Shown: one piece after another, positions 56,801 to 64,000 of the stretch
How the letters are laid out: each line of letters starts with the position of its first letter
Numbering within the stretch: position 1 is the stretch's first letter
Program-made: the position numbers and the translations under genes
Assembly (NCBI GenBank): GCA_039566865.1
Contig: CM076943.1
Span: forward strand, 48,560,624-48,624,623
Length of the DNA stretch: 64,000 nt
Reading direction: 5' to 3'
Source: Aurelia coerulea
Lineage: Eukaryota > Cnidaria > Scyphozoa > Semaeostomeae > Ulmaridae
The notes under the pieces: generated by a model
Told to the model about the DNA's origin: nothing
Database searches by the model: none
The model's input: only the letters and a program-made list of their open reading frames with translations

Positions 56801-58505
56801 AAATTTTCTCAGCCTTAATGGAATAGATGTTTTTCTGCAGTAGTTTCTCTGCCAAATTCTCACATCTATTGCAATCTGTTGGATTAAAGCTGAATATCTC
56901 TACTCCGACGACAACAGTTACAGCAGTCCAAGTGACGTTTTTGAACTCAGCATTCGATTGTGCATCGAAACATTGCTATAGTAAATCAATTAATGATTCT
57001 CTATAAATTTTCTCAGCCTTAATGGAATAGATGTTTTTCTTTTGTAGTGATTTTCTACCAAATTCTCGCATCTATTGCAATCTGTTGGATTAAAGCTGAA
57101 TATCTCTACTCCGACAACAATTACAGCAGTCCAAGTGACGTTTTTGAACTCAGCCTTCGATTGTGCATCGAAACATTGCTATAGTAAATCAATTAATGAT
57201 TCTCTATAAATTTCTCAGCCTTAATGGAATAGATATTTTTCTGCAGTAGTGATTCTCTGCCAAATTCTCACATCTATTGCAATCTGTTGGATTAAAGCTG
57301 AATATCTCTACTCCGACAACAGTTACAGCAGTCCAAGTGACGTTTTTGAACTCAGCATATGATTGTGCATCGAAACATTGCTATAGTAAATCAATTAATG
57401 ATTCTCATAAATTTCTCAGCCTTAATGGAATAGATGTTTTTCTGCAGTAGTGATTCTCTGCCAAATTCTCCCATCTATTGCAATCTGTTTAATTAAAGCT
57501 GAATATCGAAGTTTTTGAACTCAGCATTTACTTGTGCATCGAAACATTGCTATAGCAAATCAATTAATGATTCTCTATAAATTTTCTCAGCCTTAATGGA
57601 ATAGATGTTTTTCTGCAGTAGTTTCTCTGCCAAATTCTCACATCTATTGCAATCTGTTGGATTAAAGCTGAATATCTCTACTCCGACGACAACAGTTACA
57701 GCAGTCCAAGTGACGTTTTTGAACTCAGCATTCGATTGTGCATCGAAACATTGCTATAGTAAATCAATTAATGATTCTCATAAATTTCTCAGCCTTAATG
57801 GAATAGATGTTTTTCTGCAGTAGTGATTCTCTGCCAAATTCTCCCATCTATTGCAATCTGTTTAATTAAAGCTGAATATCGAAGTTTTTGAACTCAGCAT
57901 TTACTTGTGCATCGAAACATTGCTATAGCAAATCAATTAATGATTCTCTATAAATTTTCTCAGCCTTAATGGAATAGATGTTTTTCTGCAGTAGTTTCTC
58001 TGCCAAATTCTCACATCTATTGCAATCTGTTGGATTAAAGCTGAATATCTCTACTCCGACGACAACAGTTACAGCAGTCCAAGTGACGTTTTTGAACTCA
58101 GCATTCGATTGTGCATCGAAACATTGCTATAGTAAATCAATTAATGATTCTCTATAAATTTTCTCAGCCTTAATGAAATAGATGTTTTTCTTTTGAAGTG
58201 ATTTTCTACCAGATTCTCACACCTATTGCAATCTATTGGATTAAAGCTGAATATCTCTACTCCCACAACAGTTACAGCAGTCCAAAGTGACCTTTTTGAA
58301 CTCAGCATTCGATTGTGCATCGAAACATTGCTATAGTAAATCAATTAATGATTCTCTATAAATTTCTCCGCCTTAATGGAATAGATGTTTTTCTGCAGTA
58401 GTGATTCTCTGGCTAATTCTCACATCTATTGCAATCTGTTTAATTAAAGCTGAATATCGAAGTTTTTGAACTCAGCATTTACTTGTGCATCGAAACATTG
58501 CTATG
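53819..58505. repeat. Intronic satellite: about 23 tandem monomers of about 205 and 170 bp
   Basis: The landmark TGCTATAG recurs 22 times between 54211 and 58329, and the related TGCTATG at 58499. Successive spacings are 202, 202, 169, 204, 171, 204, then 206 six times, 171, 204, 203, 202, 169, 204, 169, 204, 204, 170. The short type lacks a roughly 36-bp piece containing CGACAACAGTTACAGCAG. The block 202-202-169-204 at 54211 recurs as 203-202-169-204 at 56974 with matching private variants (for example ATAGATATTTTTC), showing higher-order duplication. Open frames through it are repeat by-products. It lies in the roughly 6.7-kb intron between receptor exons. Confidence 0.95.
53961..54145 (-). 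mobile_element. 5'-truncated LINE insertion inside the satellite
   Basis: A 185-bp insert flanked by the 11-bp direct repeat CTACAACAGTT (53950-53960 and 54146-54156). On the minus strand it encodes the C-terminal end of an RTE/Jockey-like endonuclease-reverse transcriptase: RGRQRTRWLDVLKELTGMSL, then RTEWRLFVQRVARSR, ending in TAA at 53970-53972, followed by an ACACACAC tail. The other monomers are uninterrupted, so the insertion happened in one monomer at the array edge. Confidence 0.9.
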
Positions 58506-59153
58506 TTTCAATGCATGAGTACACGATAAAGAGTAGCAGCGATTAAGAGGCGAAAAACAATCACACAGCCTCGTTTTCGTTTGCGCGATATGATGTCATT
58601 TCGCTTAAATTGCTTATTTGAATACGTAATTTCACAAGGAAAAGGCGACAAATAGTGGAAAAAAGTATCATACATCATTCATAGCAGTATTATCTTGTAT
58701 TTTATCATCAATCATACCAACCCCGGAATTGTCCTTTAAATGCACACTGTCATGGTGCTGATTAGATGAACAAGACAATAATAAAGAATAGGTTTAGGCA
58801 CGCTTCAATAATTTCGTTGAACACTGAAGTTCATCAAGGTGATAATGATCTTACTCTCTTTATCCTCGAAATAAAGTATAATCCAAGAGCATCAAGGCTT
58901 GGTAATTATTCAGAGGCCAGGTTCTTTGTTAGTGATCTCGACATCACCAGTAGCCAATCACAGCTGCGACTGTATGCCTTTAAAGAGACATTGCCACCCA
59001 GCAGCAGAAATATCGATTCACATTGCAATAGTTGAGCAGATGTAAAAGTCAACTGGAGTCACATTGTACTATCAGTTCAACTGTGGCAGTGTGGAGTAGA
59101 GATTCATATCTTCCGCTCAAGCCAGAATAGATTTTTAGACCGCCTGAAATCAC

Positions 59154-60111
59154 TAGACTTATCACTTTTCGTCCCTTGTTTCCCTGCGTTCTTGATCTGC
59201 TGATATCACTTGCTCAATAGGGAATCATACCACTACTATTATAAAGTGAGCCTCCTGTGTCAAAATGTCCTAAACTAGCGGCAGTTCTCGTACACTCAAC
59301 AAAATCGCTTCAAAGTCTGGTTTAAAGTGCTTCAACATTGAAAACCAAACTTGTAGTACAAAGAATAATGTTTTCCGGACCTACTCATCGCAAAATACAT
59401 ACCTTGCAGGCGGTAATCTTCCCCTGTAGAAACAAAATAGATCCATCGCAGCTACGAGAACTCTTGGCCGTATCAACCGTTTTTTGTGTGCAACAACAAT
59501 AACTGTATAAATAGCGCCTCCATATTGGTTGAAAACTAAATTTTAGCAATTTGATTGGTAAATACGGAAACATTCCATATGGGCCTAAAATGGTCCCACT
59601 TTATCAGAGTAATGGTTAGCCTGCGTGCAGACAATACCTAACTAAGGAAAAGGTATAGTCTGCGCAACGCCGCTCAATATCGTGTATTGTGTGAGTCAGC
59701 ATTTCATTTCAATAGCAGTTTGAATGGCCCTTTCTTCTTAGCGTCTGGTTATTGTCTGCAGCAGGGTAGTTAAAATTCCAGAGTATTGTGTTGCTAATGA
59801 AGTTTGCCTGGAGAACAAAGTGAAACCTGAGATTTAATCACATGATGACCGTTCTCAAATCTGATTGCTTCCTTGTTTCCCGGGAAAGTCATTTTGTTGG
59901 CTGCTACAACAATACGTTTTCCTTGTTAGCACCATTGCGAAATAAATGTTGAAGCACGCACTACACAAAAGTGAGCGGTGTTGCGCAGACTATACCTTTT
60001 CCTTGGGTATAGTCTGTACGCAGGCTAAGTAATGGTATGAGTCCCTATTACCAAGTGATATCAGAAAATCAAAGAACGCAGGGAAATAAGGGATGAAAAG
60101 TCATAAGTCTA
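59154..60111. mobile_element. 958-bp Mutator-like MITE with 9-bp target duplication
   Basis: About 75-bp inverted ends start TAGACTTATCACTTTTCGTC and include CTTGTTTCCCTGCGTTCTT. Flanks TGAAATCAC (59145-59153) and TGAAATTAC (60112-60120) are a 9-bp duplication with one mismatch. It contains a second MITE (59617-60027) and lies 77 bp from receptor exon 60189-60517, in the last intron. Confidence 0.8.
59617..60027. mobile_element. Mutator-like MITE, TAGCCTGCG family, nested copy
   Basis: Inverted ends TAGCCTGCGTGCAGAC ... GTCTGTACGCAGGCTA extend through AAGGAAAAGGTATAGTCTGC. An exact 9-bp duplication AGTAATGGT flanks it (59608-59616 and 60028-60036). Removing it restores a continuous right end of the host MITE at 59154-60111. 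Confidence 0.9.
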
Positions 60112-60188
60112 TGAAATTACAGCGTTCCTACTAAAGTTCCCCGCGTGATAATGACTCTTTGAGAATAGGAGATTGCAAGATATCTCAC

Positions 60189-60517
60189 CTTGTTCCACAT
60201 GTGATCTGTTATACCAACGACAGCATATTCTATCAGCGCAGCAAACACATATAATGAACAGGCATTTATATAAATCTCCAGAACAAGCGAATAGGTTTGG
60301 GACCCAGCATCCCTTGCACGTAGATTCTCAGCCATACTGTTCAGAGTTAGGAATGTGGTAACGGGCAATGTCGCTCTTGCAGGGGTACATCGATAGTCGA
60401 TCCAGAATGAGATCCAACTAGATGAGACAACCAGTGCCAATGGAACATAATATTCCATTAAATAAAAGTATATATCTCTTCGTAGGAGTAGTCTGATGAG
60501 AATACGGTCGAACTTTC
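60189..60517 (-). CDS. Cys-loop (GABA-A/glycine-type) receptor exon: M1, M2, M3
   Basis: 329-bp exon bordered by acceptor CATCAG before 60517 and donor AAG/GTGAGAT at 60188. It enters in phase 1 and leaves in phase 0. It encodes the last extracellular strand (GKFDRILIRLLLRRD), M1 (YLMEYYVPLALVVSSSWISF), the short linker with PAR (CTPARATL), M2 (with 2' Thr, 9' Leu and TTFLTLNS), and M3 (LEIYINACSLYVFAALIEYA). The proline-alanine-arginine just before M2 is the signature of anion-selective subunits (GABA-A, glycine, GluCl) rather than nicotinic cation channels. The product would sit in the plasma membrane as part of a pentameric, transmitter-gated chloride channel. Subunit class and ligand cannot be told from these exons. 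Confidence 0.92.
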
Positions 60518-60540
60518 CTGATGGATGGAAGAAAGATGAT

Positions 60541-60795
60541 CGAATTAAGCACAAAAATGTTTTTTGCAATAAGCTTTCAACCTGGGTTTTAAGAATATTT
60601 TCAAAGAAATGATTTGTGGTACAACATTTCAAAATAGCCTTAAATAACGGACTCATCGTATTAAACCCATAAACGCAGCAAAAACACCGTGATCTGCAGA
60701 AAGAAGACTGTTAACTCCTGCAAAAGAGCAACAGACAAAAATAAACCTGAAGCTAGAGAGAAAACTATTGAATCAAGATAAATATGAGTTAATCT
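60541..60795. repeat. Single-arm copy of the 21033-21343 palindrome family
   Basis: Matches about 20960-21170 (shared AAATGATT.GTGGTACAA, TTAAATAACG.ACTCATC and CAAAAACACCG) at about 80 percent identity. It begins only about 25 bp upstream of the receptor exon, within the intron. The return arm of the hairpin is absent. Confidence 0.7.
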
Positions 60796-62311
60796 TAAAA
60801 CCTGAAAAGAAAATATAACTCAGTAACTCACCAGTAACTGCAATAAAGAACAACGTTGGATAAGACATGACCGATTTCAAAGGGAATGTGGGCATGTAAG
60901 TACAGCTGCGTATACACTCTTGTCAAAATATGCTGACATGATGCTGACGACAAGCCTCGAACAGCGCACTGTGGTTGGTGGAATTTAACTGATCACATGC
61001 AAAACTAGAATTAAAATTTAACAACGAGGCTGCCTGCTGTGAGGCTTCGGGTTGAGCTCTGGAAGTGCAACCGCAAGTAAGTCATCAAACTGCTTATATT
61101 AGATCTGGCTACCTTTGCAGTCTTTTGGTAAAGTGATCACATGAAAGGTCACGTAAAAATAGCAAGGTTGCTGTACTTACATGGACACATTACCTTTAAA
61201 TTTCTGTCTGAAAAAGTAAATTCCAACAAACCAAATTTGACTTGCTTTTCATCAAAATATGGCCTGCTAAACGCTCCAACTTTTTTCTGACGCACATGTT
61301 GGGAAGATATCGATAGCTATTTCACTTAAATTTCTTTTCCTCGAGGCAAAGAAATGTTGAGTTATGTCTCAAAAAATGATTTAACATTTTCAAACTACCA
61401 TTGTAAGAGAATACGTTTAAAGGTTACGGTTCCCCTTCAGGACGATAAATTGTTTTTATCCGATCAATTTCTAGATAATTGGATAGCACACACATCTGTC
61501 TACAATTTCTAATAATTACAAGGCATTTTATTTAATTTTTCATTATAAGCAATCTAAAGCAAGGTCTGTTCAGCTAGGAACATTGGATTTTGCGGTTACA
61601 CAGCATTGTAAACTCTGCGCTAGATACACAAAGGAAAGGATATTACTCTGTCTGCTCTTGTGGCTGGTCAGATAAATGTTAATCGTTTACAACAGTGGAA
61701 TTATGCGCTGAGAAACTATTTCAGCCCTTTCTCAAAATAATGGGTACTATATTCGTACAGCTTGACCTGTACCCAATGCTTGACAGATGACCAGCTTGAC
61801 GTGATTGGCCGAGATTTGGCAGACAGAGAGAAAAAGTATAGGGGGGCCAATGTGTCTCACTATTGAGAAAAATTGCATGGTCCAAATTTAACATTTCAAT
61901 GAATCTCAAAACAAGGCCAGGGGGCGAGGGATAAATTTGATTTATTGATTATTCTGAAGCTAAGGCAAGCAAAGGAAATGTGAGACATTCTTTGCTAGAT
62001 TAATGTGTTGAGAATGCAAAAATCTCATTGAGATTTATACGAAACTTATCTGGGGGGACAGGGAAGTTCTAGAAGTGGAAGGTCCAATTTTTGCATTTTC
62101 AAGTGTATAACGCACACTTTTTTGATATTTGTTTTCTTTTTGGCTCATAAATACTCCCCATTTAATGACGAATCGAATGATGTATGTATAGTTTATACGC
62201 GTTATGTCGCGGGCGTGATAATCAAGAGAGAAAATCTTGGTCACTGAAGGGGTATAGTAACCTTAAACTATCTTGATATTGAAAACGAAATTTTAAAAAT
62301 AATATGAAAAC
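60796..62311. other. Receptor intron between the 62312 and 60517 borders
   Basis: About 1.8 kb in all (60518-62311), beginning at donor ACAG/GTTTTC and ending in TTCTTCCATCCATCAG. The part not covered by repeat shows no exon or element that I recognise. Confidence 0.6.
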
Positions 62312-62464
62312 CTGTCATTCCATAATCTATCCTTGAGATCTGGGCATGATATCCCTTCTTATTTGTATTCATTATGAATTCCTTGATTTTAAAATCTTCT
62401 CTAAAATTCAGGATATCCAGTCTTTTGCTTGGAAGTATTTCTAGCATATCAGTGTTGTATCCGT
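62312..62464 (-). CDS. Cys-loop receptor exon: end of ligand-binding domain
   Basis: 153-bp exon between acceptor TTTGAATTTACAG and donor ACAG/GTTTTC, phase 1 at both ends. From memory, vertebrate GABA-A genes have an exon of the same length at this place. It encodes (x)GYNTDMLEILPSKRLDI, then NFREDFKIKEFIMNT and ISRIDYGMTG, which fits strands beta 8 to beta 10: members read ESYGYTTD..Y.W, then ..F.L......., then Y.TG.FTRL. Joined to 60517 it gives DYGMT/GKFDRIL in frame. The preceding exon must end with one base completing the first codon. It should hold the Cys-loop, but I did not find it in 62465-64000. Confidence 0.85.
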
Positions 62465-63860
62465 CTGTAAATTCAAACAAAAGACTTATCAATAATTGGC
62501 AGAGAAAACTCAGGTATAAAACTATGCATCGTTGATGTGGCCTATATTATGATAAAAATAGCATTTTTACTCATTGTGCATTTTCTCTTCCAGGGGATTG
62601 CGAGTAAAGCTTGATAATATTGCTATCCTGATCATGACCCTCTCTGGTGTCAAGGGTCCTTTTCATTTTAGTACTTAAAGGTCCTTGTGGTCTCAAAGGT
62701 CTTAGGGTCTTAGGCTCCGGTTTTTACAACATGCCACTTTTGTGATCTCTGTCTCACGAAATAGTCCCAGTTATTGCAATAACAACAACAAAAGCAATGA
62801 GAACAACAACAACATATTATTTTGCTCAAACTGGGACTTATGGACTTTCACATCAAAAAGTGGGACGAAAAAAAATAATGGGGGCATCGATTTTTCTATT
62901 CACGTTGAAACGAGGTTAGTTCGTAGTCATGGCCTCTTTTCGGTAGTTGGAAAATTTCAGGAGCTGTAGGGTGCACTATTGCTAGCTGAAGTGGTCTTCT
63001 AAATGAGGAAATTCTGATTGAAACTGAAAGGTTTGTTCTTGGATTGAGGAAACATTCATCTGCATATTTGTGGCTTTCGTTCATTGCTAACGTCACTCAA
63101 AACTTGAATTTTGGGGCGCTTTACTATCTGAGGATTGAGCCGACAAGTTAGGCTCATCCACCATTGCCTGGAGTACTCGGCTTTTTATACAGTGTTGTTA
63201 AGCATACAGTTCAAACCCTTACTGGTTGCTGATGAAGCACGCTGAAAGCATCCAATTTCACGATGCTCAGCCAATCAAATCGCCTCTTTCTAACCCCGTG
63301 ATATCAAATCGGTCGTTGGAAGGGAATTCTAGAGTACCCTCATGAAAATTGAAATGGTTACTAAGTTACAATAATTACATGGAATTTTTTTGAAAAATCG
63401 GTAGAAGGGATGCCCCTCTGCAGTGTGTAGCGTGCGTGGACAAATATCTCATTTGGAGCCGAAATTGTATTCATTTTCCTGTCGATGAATATTGACCTTC
63501 GTTGAAACATTGATAAAATTCGCTACAAATAAGATATAAGGATACAAATCTCATCGATTATGGATATTGCCCTAAGAAATAACCCAAACACTTTCCCTTC
63601 TTTTACATATCAAAATCGCACCAGTGCAGCGTAAACGCGGTCTAATAGACAAAGCAGAGACTGCGTAATTACGTCATCGTGCAATCTGATATAAGGAAAT
63701 GTTTGGATCTATAAGTTTTTTGAAATGATAAATCAAGAGTTTAAGTCCCTAGGAAGGATGTACAAAGTGTTGCCTGATTTCCCGATCAGTTGCAGGGAGC
63801 TAGGAGATTCAAAGTTACGAATTTTCGCACGTGCGTGCGCAGGTTCTACTCTGTCGGTCA
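62465..63860. other. Receptor upstream intron or flank with repeat pieces
   Basis: An inverted pair TAGTCCCAGTT / AACTGGGACTTAT with CAACAACAA runs (62763-62838) and the dispersed repeat 63211-63425 lie here. No Cys-loop exon recognised by eye. Confidence 0.5.
63211..63425. repeat. Dispersed repeat, partner of 46301-46520
   Basis: Shares TCAAACCCTTACTGGTTGC, GCATCCAATTTCA and AAATCGGTCGTTGGA with 46301-46520. Non-coding. Confidence 0.65.
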
Positions 63861-64000
63861 ACATAGGGCTCAAATCTTTAAAAAGGTCGGTGTAAAACTC
63901 TATTGCAGTTTTCTTTGAAATAAATCGCTTGGAAGGAACTTTGGGGTTTTTGCTGTAAATCTGCCGTGGCAATTTATTGATATCTTGGTTAGTTTCAATA
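63861..64000. mobile_element. Fold-back element, copy 3, cut by the window end
   Basis: CATAGGGCTCAAATCTTTAA, then GTCGGTGTAAAACTCTATTG and CTGCCGTGGCAATTTATTGA, match the arm of 11414-11923. The second arm lies beyond the window. Confidence 0.7.

Noticed and set aside
57605..58344. Open frames within the satellite on both strands
   Set aside because: Repeat by-products; the same frames are interrupted in other monomers.
58766..59035. 89-codon plus-strand frame
   Set aside because: It lies antisense within the receptor intron, without family features or exon borders.
62896..63096. Minus frame considered as the missing Cys-loop exon of the receptor
   Set aside because: It lacks the C-x(13)-C pattern with the central P.D and has no matching splice phase.

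Overview
The window looks like nuclear DNA of a metazoan, most likely a marine invertebrate. It is AT-rich and gene-poor, has spliced genes with GT/AG introns, and encodes an ALG11 mannosyltransferase and an animal-type Cys-loop receptor. It is packed with non-LTR retrotransposons and short inverted-repeat transposons. Poly-G/C-ended elements and pentanucleotide-rich minisatellites of this kind suggest a cnidarian or similar lineage, but I cannot fix the taxon. No bacterial operon, CRISPR array or convincing tRNA/rRNA was seen.

Layout. 1-34 kb is mostly transposon graveyard: half-copies and full copies of long-inverted-repeat elements, LINE 3' fragments, nested hAT-like insertions (23997-25943, three levels deep), Mutator-like MITEs with 9-bp target duplications, perfect hairpins and a 37-bp minisatellite (29928-30292). 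A possible degenerate bHLH-like exon lies at 23503-23924 (minus). An unrecognised but well-supported 5' exon lies at 34326-34917 (minus). 36.7-40.3 kb holds more MITEs and a decayed 104-bp fragment of ALG11. 40718-42208 (minus) is an intact, intronless ALG11. 42389-45717 (minus) is a nearly intact CR1/L2/Jockey-group LINE with a single in-frame stop codon. 46913-50807 is a 3.9-kb palindrome with about 1.6-kb near-identical arms built around an older central hairpin.

52340-62464 (minus) carries the 3' half of a GABA-A/glycine-type Cys-loop ligand-gated channel gene. Three exons join in frame at consensus splice sites: the last beta strands of the ligand-binding domain; M1-M2-M3 with the anion-channel PAR motif; and an unusually long, charged M3-M4 loop plus M4. 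Its last intron (about 6.7 kb) holds a 23-monomer, about 205/170-bp satellite with higher-order structure, itself interrupted by a truncated LINE. A transposon end lies 9 bp beyond the stop codon. The upstream exons (Cys-loop, signal peptide) were not found and probably lie past base 64000.

The real genes are unrelated in function: N-glycan precursor assembly (ALG11) and neuronal-type anion channel signalling (receptor). Most of the novelty is in genome architecture: palindrome growth, nested insertions with clean target duplications, and a satellite expanded inside an intron.
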